Below are positions 1 through 7,478 of a DNA stretch of 8,585 bases, piece by piece (within the stretch, counting starts at the first letter, position 1; every line of letters begins with the position of its first letter). Both the position numbers and the translations under genes were made by a program. This stretch comes from Clostridiales bacterium (GTDB lineage: Bacteria > Bacillota > Clostridia > Lachnospirales > Lachnospiraceae), in assembly GCA_020859965.1 (NCBI GenBank), contig JAJBVF010000503.1, forward strand, positions 1 through 8,585, written 5' to 3'. A model generated the notes under the pieces. It did no database searches. It saw nothing but the letters and a program-made list of their open reading frames with translations, and had not been told where the DNA came from.

Positions 1-1618
1 ATAATAATCTGCATCTGCGGCGCAGATTGTTAATGCCAATATGCATATCCCCGTTTCTGGGTTCCAGTGAAACATCCTCCAGCACAGTTTCCGGATATCC
101 CTGTCCATTGTCGCTGACCTGTATATCCAGAAAATCTCCTTCTTCCGTGTTCAGCCGATTTACACTGATCTGAAGCAACAGGACATAATTCACATCTCCC
201 AGCTTTGCGTATTTAAAGCTGTTTTCTACAAAAGTCTGAATAACCAGCACGGGAACTTCCCACTGCAGTGTTTCCGGATCTATATCAATATTTATCTCAA
301 TCTTTCTCCCGGACATCTGCATCAGCAATTCTACATAATTTCGAACAAACTCTACTTCATTTTCAAGAGTAGTTGACTCCCGTTCCACCTGCATAAGATA
401 ACGCATATGATCCGATAGTCGGAGAATCAATGCCTGCGCCTTTTCTTTTTGGTTACTTATCGTTAACGCATTCAGTACTTTCAAACTATTCAGGTAAAAA
501 TGAGGCTGCAGCTGTATCTGCAAATATTGCAGCTGCGCTTTCTGTTTTTCAATTACTGCATCATAAATTTGCAGTCTCTGGTTTTCAATCTGAGCAATCA
601 TCGTCTGCAACGTTTCCGTGACCTCCTGCAATTCTAAAAACCTTGTCTCCATATCCGGTATATTCCGGCATTCCCCTTTTCGTATCTTTTCCATTTCATT
701 CCGGAGGCGAATCAGCGGCTTTACCATATTGCTCCGCAGATAAAACGTCAAATACACCGCCATTGCCGCCGACACTACCGTAAGCATCAACAGTAAGATA
801 TGCTGTATGGTCACATAATCTGCCAGTCCATGTTTTAAAACCGGGCAGATCCATACATTCATATCCGGCAATCTTCTTGCGTAAACTACATAATTCAGCC
901 CACGATGAAAATAATAGCTTTTCGCACTTCCCAGTTCCTTCTGAATGTTCAGTCCATCCTCCGGCTGTTGTCCGCAGACGATCGTGCCATCTGAGATCAA
1001 TAGCATATCCACTGTTTTCTGCAATTGCTCTTCCAGGATTTCTTCCCCATCACCCAGTGTAAGCAGACCATAAAGGGCAACGTTTCCCTTCTGATAACAG
1101 GTAAGGATATAGAGATCTTCATCAATCGTCAGGCTAAACCATCCACTCGGCTGTTCTTCCTCGTTTAAACTCTGCAGTGACAGCAGTGCTTCGCAGATAT
1201 GCCGGGCATGATCTGACGGAACACTCTCCGTATTTACTTTATATCTGTGGAGATCGCCATTTCTGTTAATCAGATAAAAACCCTGCAGTTCTCCATCAAT
1301 CAACATCTGACCTTCCAGGGTTCCGCAGAGATCATAGCTATGGCTATACCATTCAACCTCAGACAAATCTCCTGTCAGTGCTTCAAAATCCTCATTTTCC
1401 ATATATATGTCGTATATGACCCGACGTGTTTTATCCATATTCTCAGAGATCTGCTCCACATAGCTTTCCAAAGCTGTTTCTTCCCGTTCTCTGTTATTTT
1501 TCTGATATGCATAAATCAGATAATAATTCAGGGAAAGCAGCAGTACGAGCAATGCAATATAACTGATCGATACAATAATGAATATGGTTCTGTTCAATGA
1601 ACGTCTTTTTCTCACCAA
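1..1618 (-). CDS. YesM-type sensor histidine kinase, 3' end cut by window edge
   Basis: Membrane sensor kinase of the His_kinase (PF06580)/HATPase_c class, which phosphorylates a partner response regulator. About 539 residues are visible. Numbered from the GTG, there is a basic N-terminus, a first membrane segment at about 10-35, an extracytoplasmic sensor region at about 36-268 (dCache-sized, fold not proven), a second membrane segment at about 270-292, a HAMP-like linker, then a helical stretch leading to the H-box QLQPHFYLNSLK with His372. The ATPase part shows the N-box TFVENSFKYA (Asn465), the G1 motif DNGQG (502-506) and a G2-like IGINNLRRR. A few dozen C-terminal residues are missing. 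Start choice: AAGGAGGG at 1628-1635 lies 9 bases before a TTG (1618) and 12 before a GTG (1615); I chose TTG on spacing, and GTG is the alternative. It has its own promoter and a structured leader. Its usual AraC-type response regulator would lie beyond position 1. The class is clear; the ligand is unknown. Confidence 0.93.
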   Translation of the reverse strand, partial: MVRKRRSLNRTIFIIVSISYIALLVLLLSLNYYLIYAYQKNNREREETALESYVEQISENMDKTRRVIYDIYMENEDFEALTGDLSEVEWYSHSYDLCGTLEGQMLIDGELQGFYLINRNGDLHRYKVNTESVPSDHARHICEALLSLQSLNEEEQPSGWFSLTIDEDLYILTCYQKGNVALYGLLTLGDGEEILEEQLQKTVDMLLISDGTIVCGQQPEDGLNIQKELGSAKSYYFHRGLNYVVYARRLPDMNVWICPVLKHGLADYVTIQHILLLMLTVVSAAMAVYLTFYLRSNMVKPLIRLRNEMEKIRKGECRNIPDMETRFLELQEVTETLQTMIAQIENQRLQIYDAVIEKQKAQLQYLQIQLQPHFYLNSLKVLNALTISNQKEKAQALILRLSDHMRYLMQVERESTTLENEVEFVRNYVELLMQMSGRKIEINIDIDPETLQWEVPVLVIQTFVENSFKYAKLGDVNYVLLLQISVNRLNTEEGDFLDIQVSDNGQGYPETVLEDVSLEPRNGDMHIGINNLRRRCRLL

Positions 1619-1709
1619 CTGCCACTTCCCTCCTTCATCGAAACGGAGGCCACCGCAAAATCATCATCCTTAATGTTTTTGCCGCAGCCTCTGAATAATT
1701 TCTCCCGAT
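1619..1709 (-). promoter_or_regulatory. Structured leader of the kinase mRNA with possible SD-sequestering switch
   Basis: The approximately 90-base untranslated leader can fold in two competing ways on the minus-strand RNA. Hairpin 1 pairs 1677-1691 (GAGGCTGCGGCAAAA) with 1646-1660 (TTTTGCGGTGGCCTC): 15 positions, one G-G mismatch and two G-U pairs, with a 16-base loop. Hairpin 2 pairs CCTCC (1645-1649) with GGAGG of the Shine-Dalgarno sequence (1629-1633), with an 11-base loop that can add a TTC/GAA pairing. Four of the five CCTCC bases are also in hairpin 1, so the two exclude each other. No U-tract follows either one, so any control would act on translation rather than termination. It matches no riboswitch class I recognise. 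Pairing is visible in the sequence; function is inference. Confidence 0.4.
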
Positions 1710-1716
1710 AAGTTAC

Positions 1717-1745
1717 ATTATAAATCTCTGCTCTGTCTCCTGCAA
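1717..1745 (-). promoter_or_regulatory. Housekeeping-sigma promoter for the histidine kinase
   Basis: Reading the minus strand, TTGCAG (1740-1745; three of six match TTGACA) is followed by exactly 17 bases and then a perfect TATAAT (1717-1722). The -35 element begins one base after the GH3 stop codon, and transcription would start near 1709-1711. This would give the kinase expression independent of the upstream transporter and hydrolase genes, as expected for a sensor that must be present before induction. The element was seen by eye; the start site is inferred. Confidence 0.6.
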
Positions 1746-1746
1746 G

Positions 1747-4182
1747 CTAAAAAACGAACTTTTCCCTCAGATTCGCTTCGGACACATCTAATACAGCTAA
1801 ATGCTTTTTTATCTTCTCATAAATCCGGGTTTTTTCCTCCTTTGTTCCGATTATTTTCTCAGACAGCATCGTCTCCCATACCACGTCCAGATTATGTCTC
1901 TGTCCAAAATACGCTATGTTAAAGAACTCCGCTTCAGATACTGCTCCCTTCATATCTTCCAGAATAATCTTCACCGCTCTCTCATCCAGACTGAGCGATA
2001 TAATCGGAGTTTTTCCGGTATATCCATACGGATTGTACCCTTCCGCCCGAAATCGGCCCCGAACCCTTATATCATCTGAAGCACTGCCTATCAGGATTTC
2101 AAAATCTCCCGGTTCACAGATCCATCCATGGAGTTTTGTATCATAAGAAGAGAGCATTTGCCTGTCTATTCTAAATCTTATGGTTTCTGATTCTCCTGGC
2201 TGTAACGCGACTTTGTTAAAATCTTTCAGTTCTTTCTCTGGTTTGTCCAGAGTAGACGCCACATCCCTGATATAAAGCTGAACCACCTCTTTTCCAAATA
2301 CTTTGCCGATATTTTTTATCGTAACATCTGCCCAAATAGTATCTTCCCGGTCGCAACAAACAGTTTCTTTTTCTAATACCAGATCTTTCATTTCAAACTG
2401 CGTGTAAGACAGTCCATGACCAAAAGCAAATCTCGGCGTGATTTTCCTCGTATCATACCAGCGGTATCCAACATAAATGCCCTCTCCATAATTTACTTCA
2501 CGGTCATATCCCGGAAAGTTTCCATAGGAAGGCACATCCCTGTAGTATTTCGGATAGGTATGGGGCAGTTTTCCGCATGGATTCGCCCGGCCATATAAAA
2601 GATCTGCTGTTGCCCTGGCTCCTTCCTGACCAGGATAGTATACATCCAGACACGCATCCAGATCATCAATAAAATCTTCCATTTCCACCGGACCAGAAAC
2701 ATTCAGAATCAGGACCACCCGAATGTTTTTTTCTTTTGCATACCGCAATACATCACTCAGCAGCATCAGATCTTCCGGTTTCAGTTTCATATCCGGCTTA
2801 TCCCCGCCTTCCTGCCCTTCTGTAGACACCACAACAACCGCCGCTTCTGTACGTTCTGTAAAACCTTCCGTCAGAAGATTTTCTCTGCTCGCATTAGCCT
2901 TCATACATTTTCTCAGCGAAGTTGTCTTATCGGTAAATACATGACCGCTCCCGGTTCCGCTTTCAATAAACTGGTCCGCCCTGCTTCCGAATAACGCCAC
3001 TTCCGTATCAGGAGCGAGAGGTAATGTCTGCTTCTCATTCTTCAGCAGTGTAATACCTTCCAACGCTGTCTTATAAGCAATTTCAGCAGAAGCCTCAAAA
3101 TCGATTTTCGTATGTTTTCTTCCCTTCACCGCCGGCATTTCAAGCAATACATTCAGAAAACCTCTTACAGCGTCATCCAGCACTTTCTGCGTCAACTGAC
3201 CGCTTTTCAGAGCATCCAGAATTTCTTCCGGGTCACGAGGTCCCGGCATAGCCAGGTTGTTCCCCGCTTTCACCGATTCAGTTAAATCGTAAGCTGCCCT
3301 CCAGTCTGATACTACAAAGCCCTCAAAATCCCATTCTTTGCGCAAAACCTCTGTCAAAAGCCAATGATTATGTGCGCATGGGTGTCCATTGATCCAATTG
3401 TAGGCAGACATAATACTTTTTACTCTGCCATTCTGCACACAATTCTGAAAGGCCGGAAGATAGATTTCACGCAGAGCGCGTTCTGAAATTATTTCATTTA
3501 CAAACATTCGATCCGTCTCCTGGTTATTAGCCGCAAAATGCTTAGCATTCGCGATAACCCCCTGATCCGAGATACCTCTTGCAAAGCTTGCTCCCAGCTC
3601 CCCTGTCAGGCAGGGATCTTCTGAATAGTTTTCGAATCCACGGCCGCCTCTGGGATCCCGTTGAATATTGATACACGGTGTTCCCAACAGCACATCCACT
3701 CCATAAGCAGATGCTTCTGTTCCCACTGCACATGCATCCTGATACACAGCATCCCGATTCCAGGTTGCCGCCAGCAAAGTATTGGAAGGAAAACAGCTTG
3801 GATATTGTCGTTCTCCAATTCTGCTTTCAATATAAGAAAGGAACGACTCCAGCAGCTTTCGGTCTGTCTGATCCAGATTTTCCGGATGAGTAATATTTTC
3901 CGCAATATTCCCAAATCGCGCCATCGTACCGATACCTTCCGTCTGATTCTGTTCCTTTTCCTTCTGATCACAGATCTTCCCCATATCATACAATGCTTCC
4001 AGATACTGACGAATATTGATGCCACAGCTGGCGTCGAGAAACAGAGCCGATGGAATACCAAGTCGTTCGATCTCTCTGGATATGTAAATTCCTCCGCCGG
4101 ATACCAGAAGAGACTTTTCTTCCAGTGTCAACGCATTCATGAGTTCTTCTATATCGCCTGATCCAGGTTTCTGTTTTTGCAT
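1747..4182 (-). CDS. Glycoside hydrolase family 3, beta-glucosidase-like, cytoplasmic
   Basis: 811-residue GH3 enzyme, a retaining hydrolase that removes terminal beta-linked sugars such as glucose or xylose. An N-terminal barrel domain (about 1-345) carries RDPRGGRGFENYSEDP (175-190), KHFAANN (214-220) and the nucleophile Asp293 in VVSDW. The second domain (about 360-545) carries EGGD with Glu458 as likely acid/base and ends with ANPCGKLPHTYP. A fibronectin-III-like domain follows (about 595-710), then an additional helical tail (about 715-811). There is no signal peptide, so it acts inside the cell on imported sugars. ATG start with AGGAGG six bases upstream; only 20 bases separate it from the GH2 gene, so they are surely co-transcribed. 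Oddities: the usual DGP loop reads LDASCG (49-54), and about 75 extra residues precede the SCFPSNTLLAATWN motif. The family is certain; the substrate is not. Confidence 0.95.
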   Translation of the reverse strand: MQKQKPGSGDIEELMNALTLEEKSLLVSGGGIYISREIERLGIPSALFLDASCGINIRQYLEALYDMGKICDQKEKEQNQTEGIGTMARFGNIAENITHPENLDQTDRKLLESFLSYIESRIGERQYPSCFPSNTLLAATWNRDAVYQDACAVGTEASAYGVDVLLGTPCINIQRDPRGGRGFENYSEDPCLTGELGASFARGISDQGVIANAKHFAANNQETDRMFVNEIISERALREIYLPAFQNCVQNGRVKSIMSAYNWINGHPCAHNHWLLTEVLRKEWDFEGFVVSDWRAAYDLTESVKAGNNLAMPGPRDPEEILDALKSGQLTQKVLDDAVRGFLNVLLEMPAVKGRKHTKIDFEASAEIAYKTALEGITLLKNEKQTLPLAPDTEVALFGSRADQFIESGTGSGHVFTDKTTSLRKCMKANASRENLLTEGFTERTEAAVVVVSTEGQEGGDKPDMKLKPEDLMLLSDVLRYAKEKNIRVVLILNVSGPVEMEDFIDDLDACLDVYYPGQEGARATADLLYGRANPCGKLPHTYPKYYRDVPSYGNFPGYDREVNYGEGIYVGYRWYDTRKITPRFAFGHGLSYTQFEMKDLVLEKETVCCDREDTIWADVTIKNIGKVFGKEVVQLYIRDVASTLDKPEKELKDFNKVALQPGESETIRFRIDRQMLSSYDTKLHGWICEPGDFEILIGSASDDIRVRGRFRAEGYNPYGYTGKTPIISLSLDERAVKIILEDMKGAVSEAEFFNIAYFGQRHNLDVVWETMLSEKIIGTKEEKTRIYEKIKKHLAVLDVSEANLREKFVF

Positions 4183-4202
4183 CTTCTTCCTCCTCTTTCC
4201 TT

Positions 4203-6527
4203 CTATCTTTTTACACGTACCAATAGGCTCGCCGGCTTCAGATCTTCCGCCATAGCCTCAATCAGAATTGCGCCCTCCTGATTTCCTGCCGCCACAGCAC
4301 ATACTGCCTTCCCATGAAATGCCTCACAATATGGTTCGGAAAAAATTCTGGTACTGGTAGCATCTCCCGCATCGGATGCCAGATAATTTCCTGCACCGGA
4401 TACCTGAAAGGTGATTCGGTTATTTGCATTAGGACACAAAACTCCATATTTATCTACAACCTGCACTTCCGCATAGATTACTTCCTTCCCATCCGGATGA
4501 ATTTCTCTGGGATTCCATGAAATCATCAGTTGCTCCGGCTTCCCGGCTGTTATTTTATGATTCTCACAAATGATTTCCTTTGTATTTCCAACCTGACTAT
4601 ATGCGACAGCCTTTAATTCTCCCGGTTCAAAGACAACATTCTTCCAGATCAGACGATGTCCCTGCCTCTGCGGTTCCGGTAGTTTCCTGCCATTCAGATA
4701 CAATTCTGCCTCCGCCTGGTTTGTATAGCAGTGAACATCCACCAGCTGTCCAGGTTCCCAGTTCCAATGAGGAAAAAGATGCAGGACCGGCTCACTGCTC
4801 CAATTCGCTTTATAGGCGTAGTAACGGTCTTTCTTCATTCCCGCCAGATCAAAAATCCCGAAATAGGAACTGCGGCTGGGCCACTCCTCGCGATAAGGTG
4901 TAGGCTCTCCCAGATAATCATATCCGGTCCATACAAACTGTCCTGCCACATACGGCGCCGTTTTCTGCGCCTCAAACTCTACATCCGGGATATAAGCGCA
5001 GGCAGCCGCGCTGTAATCATAGGAATTTACCTGTAAATTTTCGTGTTTCACCGGAGGCACTTCTATTTCTGCCGGAGTATAATACTCCCCTCTGGAAGAG
5101 ACAGAAGAACAGGTCTCTGTTGCAATCAGATACCAATTTGGAAACTTTTCATGATATTCCCTGTAAAAAGAAGGAGAATAATTCAGGCCTACTACATCCA
5201 CTTCCTCTGTCAGTCCGTTCTCTACCGCAGCTTTTGGCCGATTGAATCCACATGTCACCAGTCTGGTGTCATCTTCCTCATGGCAGATATCCACCAGCCA
5301 TCTGCAGGTGTCTCTGCCTTCTGCCCGCACCTGATCCGGGATCTCGTTTCCTATAGAATACAGAAAAATACTGGGGTGATTCCTGTCTCTTCGGATCATG
5401 TCCCTCAGATCACGCTCAGCCCACTCCTCAAATTCATTTGCGTAATCATTCAAAGCTTTCGGAGTATGCCAGACATCAAAAGCCTCCTCCAAAACCAAAA
5501 TTCCCAATTCATCACACAAATCCAATGTCTCCGGACAGGGCGGATTATGTGTCGTGCGAATTGCATTACACCCCATCTCTTTAAGCGCAGAAAGTCTCTG
5601 TCTCGCTACACTGCGCTGGTAAGCTGCGCCAAGCATGCCGAAATCGTGATGCAGACACACTCCCTTAATCTCTGTACGATTCCCATTCAAATAAAAGCCT
5701 TTCCCCTTCACAAACTCCGCCTGCCGCAGTCCAAAAGGAGTACTCACCCGATCCGCCACATGCTTCTCCTCCAGTACTTCTGTCACCAGAGTATACAGAT
5801 TTGGATTCTCCACATCCCACAAATCTATATTTTTCAATTCTGCCTCTGCGCAGATTCCTTCTGTTTCCAGTATCAATATCCCTGTTCTGTCGTAAATACG
5901 GTGTTTTACTTTCCCGCAACCTACAATCTCGCAGGAAATATCCAGATGAGCGGTTTTTCCGGCAACATCGCACTCACTTCGAATATGAATTCCATGATAT
6001 GCCACATGATTTTTTTCTTTCATAACCAGCCGAACCGGACGATAAATACCCGCGCCCGGGTACCAGCGGGATGTTTTGTCCATGGAATTGACCCGAACCA
6101 CAATTCTGTTGTTTTCAGCCGCATTTATATAAGGAGTTACATTTACGGAAAAAGAACTGTAACCGTAAGGTCTCTCACCTGCCTTATGCCCATTCACATA
6201 TACTGCTCCGTGATTCATAATCCCGTCAAATTCAAGCGTATAAGAGGCATAGCCTTCCGGAAAATACTGATCCAACATATACCAGCCACAGCCTTTGATC
6301 GGGAGTCCGCCGGTGCGCCCGATCTGGATCATTCCCTCATGATAATCCAGCACGGAGCTTTCCAGCGGCTGCGGATCGTTTTCCGGTGAAAAAGGCCCAC
6401 CGATTGCCCAGTCATGGGGAATGTTTACGCTCTGCCATCCCGGCAGAGTCAAATCCGGCATTTCTGTACAGCCATATTCTGATTTATAGAATTTCCAGCC
6501 TGTTTCCAGTCTGATGTCTTTTCTCAT
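4203..6527 (-). CDS. Glycoside hydrolase family 2, beta-galactosidase-like with DUF4982
   Basis: 774-residue GH2 enzyme, a retaining exo-hydrolase for beta-galactosides, beta-glucuronides or related sugars. Domains: sugar-binding jelly roll (about 1-170, with PHDWAIGGPF and GCGWY), immunoglobulin-like domain (about 175-268), TIM barrel (about 270-575), a DUF4982-like domain (about 585-645), and a C-terminal GH2-associated domain (about 660-774). Catalytic residues are visible: acid/base Glu395 in SIGNE and nucleophile Glu471 in IATETCSS; TTHNPP (325-330) and GQFVWTGYDYLGEP (529-542) are also typical. Full length for this subfamily, with no signal peptide, so cytoplasmic. The ATG start has a GGCGGAG ribosome site about seven bases upstream. 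It lies 55 bases after the permease stop, with no terminator between them, and 20 bases before the GH3 gene. The DUF4982 type is usually annotated as beta-galactosidase, but this does not fix the substrate here. Confidence 0.95.
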   Translation of the reverse strand: MRKDIRLETGWKFYKSEYGCTEMPDLTLPGWQSVNIPHDWAIGGPFSPENDPQPLESSVLDYHEGMIQIGRTGGLPIKGCGWYMLDQYFPEGYASYTLEFDGIMNHGAVYVNGHKAGERPYGYSSFSVNVTPYINAAENNRIVVRVNSMDKTSRWYPGAGIYRPVRLVMKEKNHVAYHGIHIRSECDVAGKTAHLDISCEIVGCGKVKHRIYDRTGILILETEGICAEAELKNIDLWDVENPNLYTLVTEVLEEKHVADRVSTPFGLRQAEFVKGKGFYLNGNRTEIKGVCLHHDFGMLGAAYQRSVARQRLSALKEMGCNAIRTTHNPPCPETLDLCDELGILVLEEAFDVWHTPKALNDYANEFEEWAERDLRDMIRRDRNHPSIFLYSIGNEIPDQVRAEGRDTCRWLVDICHEEDDTRLVTCGFNRPKAAVENGLTEEVDVVGLNYSPSFYREYHEKFPNWYLIATETCSSVSSRGEYYTPAEIEVPPVKHENLQVNSYDYSAAACAYIPDVEFEAQKTAPYVAGQFVWTGYDYLGEPTPYREEWPSRSSYFGIFDLAGMKKDRYYAYKANWSSEPVLHLFPHWNWEPGQLVDVHCYTNQAEAELYLNGRKLPEPQRQGHRLIWKNVVFEPGELKAVAYSQVGNTKEIICENHKITAGKPEQLMISWNPREIHPDGKEVIYAEVQVVDKYGVLCPNANNRITFQVSGAGNYLASDAGDATSTRIFSEPYCEAFHGKAVCAVAAGNQEGAILIEAMAEDLKPASLLVRVKR

Positions 6528-6582
6528 ACGTTTTCTCCGCCTTTCAGGAAAAAATAAATCCGTTTATCTATTTGCCCGCAAA
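6528..6582 (-). other. Short permease-to-GH2 gap without terminator
   Basis: 55 bases between the LplC-like permease stop and the GH2 start. I see only the GH2 ribosome site (GGCGGAG) near the start codon; there is no stable hairpin with a T-run and no convincing promoter. This supports transport and hydrolysis genes sharing one transcript. Confidence 0.5.
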
Positions 6583-7467
6583 TCAGCCTTTCACGCCGCC
6601 TACCACGATGCCTTTTACAAAATACTTCTGGAAAAATGGATAAATACATAATATAGGTACCACGCCAATCACCGCAATCGCCATTCGTACGCCTGCACTT
6701 GGCAGACTTGCCACAGATCCTGAGGAGGCCACCGCATTGTTAGAAAGATATTGAATATTTGTCATAATTGTATTCAACATTGCCTGGATGCTAAACAGTG
6801 ACTCATCTGTCACATAATACAGGCTGTTCTGCCAGTCATTCCAATAGGCCAAACCTGCCATCAGTCCAATCGTGGCGAGCATAGGTTTGGAGAGCGGCAA
6901 TACAATATCCGTCAGAATTTTTACTTCCCCCGCGCCATCAATTCTTGCGGCTTCAATCAAAGCATCCGGAATAGATGACTGGAAATAAGAGCGCATCATA
7001 ATAACATAGAACGCGTTCATCATCAGTCTTGGAACGATCAGAGCCCAGATTGTATTTTTAATATGAAACGTCTGCGTCCACATCATATACGTCGGCACCA
7101 GGCCGCCGTTAAACAGCATGGTAAAAAATACATAAAATGCGAAGAACGACCGAAATGGCAGTTCTTTTCTGGACAATGGATAAGCAAACGTAATGGTCAG
7201 GAACAAATTCATTACTGTTCCTGCAAATGTTACAAATATCGTAATGCCGTAGGCTCTTGCAATCCTGCTACCAGAATTCCACAGATATCGATAAGACTCC
7301 AATGAAAACTTTTTTGGTATAAAATTATAACCGTCCCTCAGCAGCGTCGCTTCCTCAGTCAGAGATGAGGAAATCAGCAGCAACAGTGGAGCAACGGTAA
7401 TTACTACCAATATTATAAAAATAGCATTCAGCGTAAACTGACTTATCCGTCTTTTTTTACTTGCCAT
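6583..7467 (-). CDS. Sugar ABC transporter permease, LplC/YtcP-like (second subunit)
   Basis: 294-residue inner-membrane subunit of a CUT1-type carbohydrate importer. It begins with a short basic cytoplasmic end and a first membrane helix at about 12-34, followed by an external loop with TEEATLLRDGYNFIPKKFS typical of this group, then further helices at about 72-98, 106-128, 138-158, 195-215 and 260-280. The EAA loop that docks on the ATPase reads EAARIDGAGEVKI followed by LPLSKP (172-195). It ends in KGIVVGGVKG, the usual terminus of LplC-type permeases. Length is normal for the family. ATG start with AGGAGG at 7473-7478, five bases upstream and directly after the preceding stop codon; the 11-base gap indicates tight co-expression with the partner permease. 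The substrate is not readable from the permease. Confidence 0.95.
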   Translation of the reverse strand: MASKKRRISQFTLNAIFIILVVITVAPLLLLISSSLTEEATLLRDGYNFIPKKFSLESYRYLWNSGSRIARAYGITIFVTFAGTVMNLFLTITFAYPLSRKELPFRSFFAFYVFFTMLFNGGLVPTYMMWTQTFHIKNTIWALIVPRLMMNAFYVIMMRSYFQSSIPDALIEAARIDGAGEVKILTDIVLPLSKPMLATIGLMAGLAYWNDWQNSLYYVTDESLFSIQAMLNTIMTNIQYLSNNAVASSGSVASLPSAGVRMAIAVIGVVPILCIYPFFQKYFVKGIVVGGVKG

Positions 7468-7478
7468 AACATCCTCCT

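Noticed and set aside
430..1600. Plus-strand frames of 61 to 117 codons opposite the histidine kinase
   Set aside because: The minus strand carries an uninterrupted kinase with H, N and G boxes; the plus frames show no protein-like features.
1646..1691. Leader hairpin considered as a terminator after the GH3 gene
   Set aside because: On the minus strand the 3' arm is followed by CGTTTCG, not a T-run, so intrinsic termination is unlikely.
3606..4161. Several open frames of 63 to 166 codons overlapping the GH3 gene on both strands
   Set aside because: They are embedded in a gene with clear GH3 motifs; they lack ribosome sites and domain-like sequence.
5043..6389. Plus-strand open frame of 448 codons antisense to the GH2 gene
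   Set aside because: The predicted protein is low-complexity and rich in Ile, Cys, Ser and His with no recognisable motif. It lies wholly opposite a GH2 gene with all catalytic motifs and has no good ribosome site. It is a composition shadow.
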